From positions 7,613,192 to 7,677,191 of the forward strand of contig JAKJHU010000023.1 of assembly GCA_022316685.1 (NCBI GenBank): a DNA stretch of 64,000 bases, read 5' to 3'. The notes beneath the pieces are model-generated. The model saw only the letters and a list, made by a program, of their open reading frames with translations, searched no databases and was not told the DNA's origin. A program made the position numbers and the translations under genes. How positions within the stretch are numbered: the first letter of the stretch is position 1; the number at the start of each line of letters is the position of its first letter. The stretch is from Progne subis subis. Taxonomy: Eukaryota; Chordata; Aves; Passeriformes; Hirundinidae. Shown here one piece after another: positions 32,871 to 43,976 of this stretch.

Positions 32871-35800
32871 TTGCAGGAATGATCAGCAGGGCCAGGAGGG
32901 GCTGAGAGGACTCCAATATCTGCTTCTCCTCTGAATAAGGACCCTGGGGCTGGAAACTGGACAGAGGCACATTGATGAGGAAAGTGTGAAAGCTGGTGAA
33001 GAAGATGATACCTTTCATACGGGAGAGCTGTGGTTCTAAAGCAGGCAGGAATTTTGTTTAAAGTAAAAACAGCTACTTTACAACTTGGCACTGAGGCTTT
33101 TCAATTGTTTGTGGGGGTGGCAGTGCTGCTGGGCACCAAGCAATTTCCGTAGGTTTTGGCAAGGACAGGGTCCTCCAAGCATTGACTTCTGTTCGTGTTA
33201 ATCCTTAAGTTAAAAAGAGCGAGAAGAGGTGGAGCTGAATTCCCCACACAAAACATTGGGTAATTGTATCCATGGTTATTAATACCCCTCAGGCAGAACA
33301 TGGATTTTGCTTGGCACCTTTTGCCTCAGCTGACTCTGGAGCTGGCCTAGGAATTAGCAGCTGGCTGTGTGTGACACGGCCCATTCACTCCCGGCTTCCT
33401 GCAGCTGCTTCCCCCCTCCTGAGGGTTGCCTCCCCACTCCGGCCATTCCCAGCCTTTGGAAAATAACCAACTTCTTCAGGTCACTACACCTGAAGGGGAG
33501 AGGGTGCCAGCGCTTCCCAGGCTGGAAAAGAGCAACGGAGGAAGCAAAACACACCATTTAAATGCTGTCAGGAAGCCGCGGTGCTGTGTGGGTGCCAGGG
33601 CGTGAGCAGCCTCGGTGCCAGGCGGGAAATGGCCCTGGGCCATCCTCCCTCCCCTCTGCCTTCTACTCGGGGAACAGAGGTTACTGCACCCACTCCACAC
33701 GCTGCTGTTTGCTGTTCTCTCTTTTAATAAGGTGAGCTCCAATCCAGCGCGGACACGAACTCTTAGGGGTGGTGAGTGTCGGCCACGGGCGGCCTCGGGA
33801 AGAGGCGTTTGAGGAGTTTGTTTGTGGGGCCTCCCCAGGCTTCCCCCGAGCAGTGATGCAGCGGAGGCGCCCCTCGACGTGCTCACAGTTCCACTCTTGG
33901 AGTGTGAGGGGCTGCAGTGCAAACAGCTGAACGAACAAAATGGCTTAATGCTCCCACGAACTTTAAATAAAAGTATTAAAAATTAAATCGGATTTTTAAT
34001 GTGTTCGCACGGTAGGATGAAAAATCTAAGATGCAAATTAATTTTATTGAATTGTTACCGTACAAACTAGAGTGATTAGTATATTTTAACATGATAACTA
34101 GCTGTAATTCTAGACAAATCACTAGATTAATGAGAATAATTGTCCTGACACATTGTAAAGGTTACAACAGAGAGGCTCCCTCAGATAAGTAGGTTTTGAA
34201 CTCTTGTTATCTTCCTTTTTTCATGTAGAAGAGCAACCAGAGAATAATAGCTGATGATAATCACAGGAAAAAAATACTGGCATTTATCAGTATGATCTTA
34301 AAACATCTAATAGGCTGTTTCTTGGAGGAGAAAACTTGAAAATTGGAACACAAAAACAAATTATATAAGAATGACCAGACTTCAAAACCAATTTTGAATA
34401 TCAGGACATTAAAGAAACATCTGTTCTTGAAACCGTCCCTGGTAAAACCCCTTCACTTCCCTCAGCCCAGACCCAGCATTTTCATTTGGTATGGGACATA
34501 TTCCTCAGTACAACAAGCCCTTCCCTATGCCATTCATCCCAGCTACTGAACAGCAAATATTCTCTTAGCAAAGGGCCCATGAGGCTGCTCTTCACCTCCT
34601 CGGGTGAAGAATGAAGAGTTTGGGATTTTGTGAAAGCACTTCTTGGGTTTATCTTTAGAGCTAGTGAAAATTAAGCTGGGCAGCTGTCCCTGCCACAGGA
34701 TGACCCATTACCTGTGTTCACCCCCTTCTCTGGATGGCTTTCATTGCAAAGGGCACACCAAGTAAAGGAGAAAGCTCAATCACACAGTCTGTGCACCATG
34801 CTTTTTTTTCCTAGCACAGAGCATCAAACAGAGAACAACAGCTAATGCAGGATAAGAAGAAAAGAAGGTGCAGCTGCATGGAAATTGCTACTGCTAGATA
34901 ATTTGGCTGATCTGGATTCAAAGAGCCAAATCTACTGAGCTCAGCCAAATTTACTGTTGGAAGCACTGATGCAGCTATTTAGCACATAGAAGTACTAGGT
35001 AGGGGGAGACATCATGTTAATTTTGAGACCCCAGCAAAAGCAGTGCTGGCTGGAGAAAGCTACCTCATTAATGTTTGGCATGTTTCATGTGGGAGGTGCA
35101 GGTTGTTTGTGCCATGATTACACAGTTGTGCCTGGTCTCAGGGGAATGGAAAACTGATGCTCTAACCCAAAGAACCTGCTCACCTCAGAAATAAGCTCTG
35201 TAACCTGTGCTTGGGGAGCTCTTAACACAAGAAGGATGTCACATTACTGCAATAACTACAGGCTTCAATATTGGACTTGCTCTAACTGAGATATATTAAA
35301 GTCAATAAAGCTCATTCAGTCTAAGTGCTGATTCAGAGCTCCCAGATGTCACCAGTGTGCTCTCTCCAGCTGGGTGCAAGTCTGGGGTAAGCACGAATTC
35401 TCCTATCCACGTTTTCACTCACCTTCTGTGTGCTCTGACTCAGGTCCCATGCTTCCTCATCCTTCCCCTGCATAATTATAAAAGCACCAATCTCAGACTC
35501 CAAATTTCCTCTTGTCCCAAATTTGACACCTTCCTGCTCTAAAATGTATGTCCCAGTACCCTGTGACACAAAGAGGAACTGCCCACCTAAGGACACAGCC
35601 CACAGCCTCTGCCTAAATGAAGGTGCTCAGGTAAGCTGGTTGCCTTCTGCAGGCTCTGGCTGGACCAAAATGTTGCTGTGCCTTTGTGAACAGAAGCCAA
35701 ATGAGACTCTCCTCAGGCTGGTTTCATGCTGCAGCAGTGTGTGTGTGTGTGTCACATGGAAATCTGCAACCTGTTGGTCTTTCTATTTGGGGATGTAAAA

Positions 35801-38800
35801 AAAAGTATCTGATGTTTGTCCTACGTGCCTGTGTGTGCCAAAGTATTCACCTGATTTTCTACTTCTTTGTTCCTGTGTGAATGGCTGAGAACTCTCCAGA
35901 GCAATACTGAAATAGTTCACAGTTTTACAATTGGATTTAACTTTCTAGAGGAAACAAGACTATCAGGTAACAAAAAGGATACCTTTTACTACTGCTACTG
36001 GAAATCTTACCAACTCAACTCTTTTCCTCAAATAGCTGTTACTTGGAATTTCCCAAATAAAAAGAAGAGGTAGGTGTTTCCATTACAAGATTATTATCAA
36101 AGAACGTATTGGTTCCTACAAAAAAGATCAGGAATGCTCAGTGCTTTCTAGGTGTGTTGGATCAGAACAGGAAGCAGGTTATTATTTAACTTGCTTTTAC
36201 TGTGAAGTGCAGGAAGGAACTCTTTGGCATTTTGACAGAAATGTGATATGACACAGTGATGGGCTGAAGGTCTTGCTTATGGTATTCTAAAACTTTTCTG
36301 GAATGATTCCTATCCTTCTGGCACAGAGATATCTGAAAGGGGACTGCATTTGAGTGACAATGTGTCTGGCCATTAAATTTTCTAACTATCCAGGAGTGAC
36401 ATGTTATTTGGCAGCAACTTTAATAGTCTCAAGCATGTGACATTGCTCTAGCAAAGAATAAATGTAGTACGAGTTGACAAAGCAGAGAAGGCAAAGTGTC
36501 TGGCGTCACACACAGGTCTGGCTGTGTAACCAGGACAGCTGCAGGACCAGATTGCTGAGTGTTACACACATTTGGATTCCACCAGAAAAAGAATCGAGAA
36601 CTCCACCTAGGCAAGCCTAAATATTAAAGTCAGACCCAATGCTGATGACTTCACACCTTCAGAGCACGAGCATCACGCAAGCTGAGAAAGTAGCTGCCAG
36701 AAATTTCAAGACAGGCTAATGTTGCTCTCTGCCTTGCTCGGTGCCTTAGCTGTGCTCCTGCATATTACTGCCTGCTTCTCCCAAGACTTTTCACACTGCT
36801 ACTTCATGAAGGTGAATTACTTAACAGTACTTGTTTAAAAAGACAAAAAAGCGTGATTTTGGACATTGGTACATTTCTCTCTTCACATACCAAGTTCATA
36901 TTAAATAATGTTCCAATTTCTTGACTGCTTTAACAAGGAGAAATGCAGGTGCAACTGAAGAATTCTTACTGCAGTTTGACTAAATTTCCATATTTGCTTA
37001 AATATAGGAAACTTTCATTAGCACCTATTGCAAAAGTGAGTATCGATATAACAGATAAGGTTTTTTTATTTGTCAGCTTTAAAGCAGTTCTTGCCTCCTC
37101 AGGACTCCTTTGCTGTTCACTCTCCCAACTGGTAACAGCAAAACTACTGTGATTCTGCACTGTGATGAACAAATATTTAAAATGTTTTCAAACAGCACTG
37201 GCAGCTTTGCTTTTGCCAGGCTTCTAAGCCCCATGAATATTCATGTCAGTATCAATAAGTGAACCACATACTCTAGTCCTCTCCATTGTTTTTACAATAG
37301 GATTGTAACCAGATTGTCTTCCCTGCCACAGACACAATTTTGCTGGGCTTTCATTAACCAGTAGACAAGAACTGCTTGGCTGGAATAAAAATTAGTAGTC
37401 AGGCAGTCTTTACCATTAATGTTTCTTCATTGAGAAACAACTTCAGAACAACTCAGGAACAACTTGAGAGGCTAATAATGACAATATTTTCTTAAAATGG
37501 TATGAAAAACACTGAGCCATGACAAGTCAAGATACTTTGATCAAGCTGAAAACAAGAAAATTTATCAGTCATGATAAGAATATTTAATCTTCTGTCCATG
37601 CAAATATCTTAAATCAGACCTCTTGAAGCTGCTGCTTGCAAGCAGTATGCTGCTTGTATGCTGTATGAGTGGAGAAATCTAGGGCTTACATTGTTATTTA
37701 TTAATATCTAGTACTTGAATACAAATATTCAGAATTTTATACACAGATGAAGATTCCATCCTCTTAAGTTGAAAATTTACTTTTCCCCCCAGGTTTTCTT
37801 GAGTTTTTCTCTAACATTAGTCATCTTAGTAAGAGTTCAGAAGTTTCAGGGTCCAAGGGAGGTCTTTGTGAATGGAGGCCTGGTTTGGTTTTCTCCCATC
37901 TGAAATATAAACTAGAAGTAATTTGTAACATGTTGAAAAATGGAGATAAGGGTTTTTTTCTTCGATTATTGATTAAAAACTGTATTTTAGAGAACTTGAG
38001 CCAACTTCTGGCTCTGAGCTGGCCGTTTGCTCCTCAGTTGATGAACTGAGAAAGTCCAGAGAGCCATAGGTACTTAAATCAGAATAAAGTTTTTAACCAG
38101 ATTTTATAGATGCACGTGCTCAAGTCTTGTGTCATTGATATGATTTAGGCATCTGATAGAAAGAAATGCCAACTATCAGACATACAGAAAATGTGAGTTC
38201 TGCTTTGACAGAGATTCAGGAAAGGTTGAGTGGGATTTTATTCCTTCACTTTCTTACGTTATTTACTGGTGGTCTGTTGGTTTGGTTTATTTTATTATTT
38301 ATTTATTATTTATTAAATGCAGGTATTCATCTCTAAGTGAAATTACAGTTTTGTGGAATACCTGCATGCTTTTTTCACTGCTGCCTTGCAGTCATCCCTG
38401 CTCCCAAAGTCTTGACATAAAACTACTCAAAATCCAAAGGCAAGAATTTTTGACTAGGGTGCCAGATGTACCAAAAACTGAAGAAGATTAGGAATTTGGA
38501 GTCAAAGCCAATTTTGAATTGATCACACTTTGGTCTGTGTGCATGTGAGGGCACAAGGTGTATCTATAAAATTATTATTCTCCAAGACATGTAGAGAGCA
38601 AAGAAAGAGAACAGTCCCCCTTTGACTAACCTTGTCTGCCACACAGGATGTCACTCTGTCCTTCATTTGCAAGAGGTGGTGAGGAGCAGATGCTGTGTGC
38701 AATGTGTTTCTCTGTGCAAAGCAGTGGGTCTGAACAGAAAGCTGTGCTAGGGATTATATTCTTAGGCCCAGCAGTCACTTTCTTTGCCCTCATTCTTCAT

Positions 38801-39493
38801 CAGGCCAAATGAGCTTGTGTGGTCTCACCCTGCCCACTGAAGTAAAAGTGAGAGGAATCCCTGAGATCTTTGAACCCAGTTCATGATCTGGTGGCCAAGG
38901 TGTTTGACTTCTCATGACTCTGAGACAGCCAAGTTTCCTCCTCGCAAAAAACATGCAAGTATACTTTTAAAGCATTAGAGCATTTTTAAGTCATCTTCAT
39001 GAAGCTTTTCTTCAAGAATTATCCCTGTTGCGTAGATTCCATTTATACAGGATTAGTAATTTTAATCTGACTTTTGAACAAATCCAAGCATTTTATTAGG
39101 GAGAATTATTCTCAGGGACAATTCACAGAATTTTATTTAAACACGAGTAAAGTTTTTACATAATGACTTTGAAAATTAAAACATCTTTTGTCTGGATTCA
39201 TACTTTGGGAAAAAAAAAATTCTTCCTGGTCAGTAAAGAAATCAACTCTTTTCCTTGTCATCACTTGACAGCAGTATCTGTAGGGTCACCTGGAGACCTG
39301 CTCACTATGAGTGAAACTAAATGGGGTAGCACACTAGTAGCAGTAACACCAAAAGATCCATTAACAAAATGTTTGCTTGGAATAGTTTAAATACAACAAA
39401 TAGCATTTTCTTGTGGAAAGTTGGTGCAGTGGTTTGCCAGGAAAACAATCTGGACATCCAAATATTCCCTAATGCCTAATATTCACAATACAG

Positions 39494-39547
<54 letters not shown>
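39494..39547 (+). repeat. Long poly-A run (54 A)
   Basis: An uninterrupted run of 54 A flanked by 'cacaatacag' and 'tctcacatcc'. It is the longest homopolymer in the window. It may be the tail of a sense-strand retroposon, but the upstream sequence matches no family I know. Length is unreliable in most sequencing methods. Confidence 0.95.
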
Positions 39548-39550
<3 letters not shown>

Positions 39551-41884
39551 CACATCCAGGGTATAGAATTCAGTTTTTTTGGATGCATGTTCATGCAAGG
39601 CAGCTGTCATCCTGACAGAGCTCCTTGGGGAAGTTTGTCCAGGATGCTGCCGCTTGCCTGAACTGTGGCTCTCTGCCTGAGACACAAGGGCAGGGGAGAT
39701 GTAGCCATGGCTAAGGATGTGCCCATAACTGAGGTGGTCAGTGCCAAATGCCTGTGGATGGACTCCTAGGCACCTCTGCAGCACATGTGATGGATGCCCT
39801 GGACACTGTGCTGGTGGGCATCTTTCAGCAAATGCTGCCAGAGCATGGCCAGGTGGATTTGCACTTCGGTGGAACAGCTCAAATCTGCAGGTTCCCCATG
39901 GACCCAGATGTCTTCTGGTTTGTTTGCTAGTGACCTGAGCCAAGAGAGCTTGGCTTTCCCTGACACTGCATAAAATGGGAGGAGCCTCTTTATAGGTGAA
40001 ATAAAATTGCAGACTGACCTTTATGATAGTTCTAGTCTGTGTTTTCGTTTTTTAATAAAAGGAAGGCTGTAGCTGTATATGCATTAGGGGGAAAGGTGGC
40101 ACATTTGCCTGTGGAGTCAAACTTTATATAAATCTACAGTTTGAAATTTATATACCTTTACACTTTGAACTGAAAGTTTTTCGCCCTGGAAAAAAAAGGT
40201 TTTTAAAAAAAAAAAAAGGTGGTTTCAAGGACATCTATTTACATCTATTTTCTTTGCAGAAGTAGTAATTAATATTCTGCACTAAGTGGATTTGACAGGT
40301 GCAAAGTGCTGACTGAGAAAGTTGTGCCATCATCTTTACAGTTCTGTAGAAAAGCAATTGTTGACTTCACAAATTGTGCTTGGTTTTGTTAGGCTGGGTT
40401 CTATGTAAAGGCAGAAAGTCTTGGAAAGTAATACAGAAGCTGAATATTCACTTCTGGCCCGGACTTTTAAATGGGCAACTCTAGGGGCAGGGTGGCTCTT
40501 TTTATAACCTCATTCTTGGACCACTTTTCCAAAAAGAGGAACGAGTGTTGCATTGCATGACTCACCTTTTTTTCTTCTACATTTAACAATTTTTGGTTTG
40601 CACAGAAGCAGTTCAAATACCCCAAAGTCTGAATCTCCTTTTTATTCTCACTCAGGTGAGAGTGGTTGCTCAGTGGAAATGCCAGGCATGCCAGCACTGA
40701 GCCACAGTTTCTCAAGACAGTCACAGTCTATAAAATGAAGCTTCTTCATTTAAAAATGGTACTTTTTTTCTGCCTTGAAAGAATGCATGGACACTCTGAA
40801 CAAGTTGCACCAGGTTAAACTACTGAAGAGAAATGATAGATTATTAGGAAAAATGTCCAAGGAATAGTAAGGATATTGTTTGAAAGACAAAATTAAGAAA
40901 AGGGGAAAATATCCTTTTCTCATTTATCACCATGTAAAATATTTACTAAGAGACTATCACTCTGTTTCAAGACCAAGAGACAGACCTCTCAACAACCAAT
41001 TTTAATAAGTAACAAATGATAAAAACTGTAAAACTAAGACATGTCTTAGACTTACAACAACCTAAATTTTTATAATCTCTGGAAGGCACTAGAGGTTTAT
41101 TTACTATGCCTCAGTGACATCCCACTAAGCAATCCCAGCCTATTTGTTGAAAATTGACACTAAAACAATTTTCAAGATTACAGAAAGCACCACACTATGC
41201 ATATATTGTTCTAAACACATTGCATTGCAATTTGGGTTTTTTGCATGTTAGTTGCTAAAAGCCTGAGAATATTCTTGAACGAGAGAAAAGCTTTCCTGTG
41301 CAAATAATCCCTTGACTGTGACAGCATTGTACTTTTCAGTTTTTAATAACAGCTTTTCAACCACACTTTTTTATAATTCAAAAAGTACAAAGTAGGATTG
41401 GTATTGGGGAGGGTCATAAACTTATGTGCTCATGCTTTTTATTGATGGAAGGCTCAATGTGCACACTGACTATCTTCTAAATGCAGGCTTCGATTTTTCT
41501 CCTGTTATGTCAGGTAATTGGTGCATTGCTGGATCAAGGCTGATAGACATGGTGTGTCATACAATAGCTTACTCTTGCCTAAAGAGGAAAGCTGCCAGGA
41601 TTGGGGGGGATCTCTGGTGGCCATGTCATTCCTCCAAAATCTCATATTCTGGTGCTTCTGTCAAGAAAAGCACATGCACATCCCCAACCTGTGGACCGAG
41701 TCCAAAGGATTATTTGCCCCAAACTTTCCAAAATGAGAAATAGGTTTGCCTATTATTTATCCACATTCTCTCTAAAATCCTTACGAGCCACTAAGCAAAC
41801 ATGAATACTGCACAGCACTATGCTAGCCTCATGCTGGGGTGTTTCTGGGAAATACTGGCTACTGCAATTCTTATTAACAACCCC

Positions 41885-42310
41885 TGGTGTCACAGAGATC
41901 AGACCCTGGGTTTGAGGCAGAACTGGTTTATTTTAGCTTGAGCTTGACCCTGGACAGGGACTTGGAATAAAAGAAATCCCCATGCCTTCACACCCTCACA
42001 GTCTGTGCACTAGATCTTCACATGCCCTGTGTGTGCCTCTTGATCCAATAGAAATTTATGATCTGGGATCTCCCAACACCTCGTTGGATTCTTTATCCAT
42101 GTCCACATGGCCAGGCCATTAAGTGCTCTTATCTTCTGGCTTGGTGCAGCCTTGGGACCCTCTTGTGTTACTGGGTACCAAGGTCTCAGCCCTTATCTGA
42201 AAGTATCCTGTCTTTCTGTGTCCTCCCCTGCTGAGCCAGCCATGCTGACAAAGGGGCTCATTTTAAGTTCACCCACAGTGTTTTGTGCAGGGCCTGTTCG
42301 TGCCAAGTTG
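41885..42310. other. Possible degenerate LTR or unique sequence
   Basis: A block with mixed GC content. 'gaactggtttattttagctt' resembles the reverse-oriented poly(A)-signal region of other LTRs in this window, followed by a C-rich stretch. No termini or target-site duplication could be established, so this is only a suggestion. Confidence 0.2.
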
Positions 42311-42473
42311 TAAGCAAGTTAAAATTAAACTTAAGCCTGTGCATTTTTCATATTCTATAAGTAAATTTATTTTAATCCCAAACAGACAGACACCTAGAGA
42401 GGAAAATATTATGCTGTAAGACTTTGAGTGTTGCTTTTGTTGTATTACTGTATTGAAAGGATGGGGATTGTAA

Positions 42474-42640
42474 TAGGCTGCCCAGGGTAGGGGTTGAGTC
42501 CCCATCCCTGGAGGTATTCACGTGTGGATGTGGCACTTGTGTTTTAGTGCTTAACATGGTGGTGCTTGGGTTAACAGTTGGACTCAATGACCTTAGAGGT
42601 GTTTTCCAACATCAGTACTTCTCTGTTTCTATGATTACAA
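42474..42640 (+). repeat. CR1 LINE 3'-end fragment
   Basis: 'aggctgcccagggtaggggt', 'ccccatccctggaggtattc', 'gttggactcaatgacctta' and 'gaggtgttttccaacat' follow the CR1 3' UTR in sense orientation, ending near 'tttctatgattac'. It is about 165 bp and 5'-truncated, upstream of the MAP3K15 promoter. Confidence 0.92.
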
Positions 42641-43280
42641 CATGGGGTAAAATCATTGTCTCTGACAGCCACATAGTCTTCACACTGCAGCAAAAGGTGA
42701 AGACACTCTTTGTTTAAAATCTCATTTGTCACTGTGACTGGAAAATAAAACGAAAAATCTTTATAGATAGATTTACTATTTCAAACACAAATTTGCAGGA
42801 GGACTGTGCTTTTCCACTGATCCCTTGATCACTAGTTGGTTGTGGTCTCCATAGGGTGACTTTTGACAGCAGGGGTACAAGGCTGAGATATGAAGTTTTC
42901 CTGGCACATGCACCAGTACCTGGACCAGAAACAGTGCCAAACCCCAGGCTGCCATCACCAGTGTAGCTACTAAGAAAAACGTGTTAGAAAATCAAACATA
43001 ATTTTGTTGTAAAGAAGCCAGGAATTGCCACAGATTTACTAGAAGCTGATTTCGTCATGATCGTGGGAGATCATTTAGAAAAGAGAAGGAATTTAAGGAT
43101 GAACTATTACCCAAACTTCTGACACAGTCTAAATGCGGTCAAAGTGGTGTAAACAACCGGACAGGGAACTCACTAGGGGAGAAGCTGCGACGGAGCAGAG
43201 GGAACAGGAACGGGCAGCAGCCGCCGTCGCTCCGGGGGCAGCGGCGGCGCGGGCGGTGCTCGGGGGCGCTGCCCCGGCGA

Positions 43281-43289
43281 GGGGCGGGC
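43281..43289 (+). promoter_or_regulatory. MAP3K15: GC box (Sp1-type site)
   Basis: GGGGCGGGC within the CpG island, about 370 bases upstream of the MAP3K15 start codon, matching the Sp/KLF consensus. Functional use is inferred from position. Confidence 0.5.
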
Positions 43290-43594
43290 AGGCAAGCGAT
43301 AAACGGGGCGCGATCGGCCCGACGGCGCCGCTGCCGCTCACAGCCGCCGAGGCGCGAACGGGAGCGGGAGCATTGTCCCGGGAAGGCACGGCGGGGTGGA
43401 GCCGGGCTCCGCGCGGGGCTCCCCGGGCTGTCTCGTTCTGGGAGGGCGGTGCCCGGCTGAGCCGAGCCCCGCTCCGCGCCGGGCGCCTTCAACTCGCCTC
43501 GTCCCGGGAACGGAGAGGAGCGCGGGCAGAAGGGCCGGCAGGAGGAGGAGGAGGGAGGGAGCCGCCTCGCCGGGGCTTTGCCCAGCTGTTCGCG

Positions 43595-43615
43595 ATGGGA
43601 CGCGGCCCCGCCTGA
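43595..43615 (+). promoter_or_regulatory. MAP3K15: Short upstream ORF in the MAP3K15 leader
   Basis: ATG followed by five sense codons and TGA (MGRGPA), ending 45 bases before the main ATG and in the same frame. The context has G at -3 and G at +4, favourable for initiation, so it could reduce translation of the main ORF if the transcript includes it. Whether the 5' UTR reaches this far is inferred. Confidence 0.5.
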
Positions 43616-43660
43616 GCACCTGCCGGCGGCGCCCCGCTCCCCTCATCCTTCGACGCCGCT

Positions 43661-43976
43661 ATGGAGAGCCCCGCGGGCGGCAGCGCGGCCGCGGAGCCGG
43701 CGCCCCCCGGCGCGGAGCCGGAGCTGGCGGCCGGGGGCCCGGCGGAGGCGGAGGCGGCGGAGGCGGGCTCGGCAGCCCCGCGGCCGCGCTGCCTGCGGGC
43801 CGTGTACGTGCTGAACGACCCGCCCAAGGCGGGCGCCGGGGCGCGGAGCCCCGAGGCCGGGGCGCGGCAGTGCCTGCAGCGGGCCTGCGAGGCCGAGGGA
43901 GCCCAGCTCAGCACCGTCAACTTCGGCGAGCTGGACTTCGGCGAGACGGCGGTGCTGGACGCCTTCTACGACGCGG
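43661..43976 (+). CDS. MAP3K15: MAP3K15 (ASK3) first coding exon
   Basis: 316 bp from ATG (G at -3, G at +4) to donor GTGAGC, ending after one base of a codon. Residues 1-43 are Ala/Gly/Pro/Glu-rich low complexity. From about residue 44 it reads RCLRAVYVLNDPP, then GARQCLQRACEAEGAQLSTV and NFGELDFGETAVLDAFYDA, closely matching human MAP3K15 (GARQCLLRACEAEGAHL; FGELDFGETAVLDAFYDAD). This is the start of the N-terminal regulatory (thioredoxin-binding-like) region of ASK kinases; the kinase domain lies far downstream, outside the window. ASK3 is a MAP kinase kinase kinase responding to osmotic stress. MAP3K5 is the paralogue, but the position next to SH3KBP1 on the same strand favours MAP3K15. 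The upstream in-frame stop supports this start. Confidence 0.93.

Larger units (their letters stand above)
30526..43179. other. Intergenic region between SH3KBP1 and MAP3K15
   Basis: About 12.7 kb without a recognised gene. It contains a C run with CA tail at 30,840-30,858, a small inverted repeat at about 31,891-31,950, a CpG-rich islet at 32,565-32,870, a second GC-richer stretch at 33,560-33,870, a 54-A run at 39,494-39,547 beside an unexplained block to about 40,020, a possible old LTR at about 41,885-42,310, and a CR1 fragment at about 42,474-42,640. Open frames across the region are short and match no family I know. Confidence 0.7.

Noticed and set aside
39476..39943. 155-codon minus-strand frame ending in a long Phe run
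   Set aside because: The Phe run is just the 54-A homopolymer read in reverse; the rest has no recognisable domain and overlaps other open frames.
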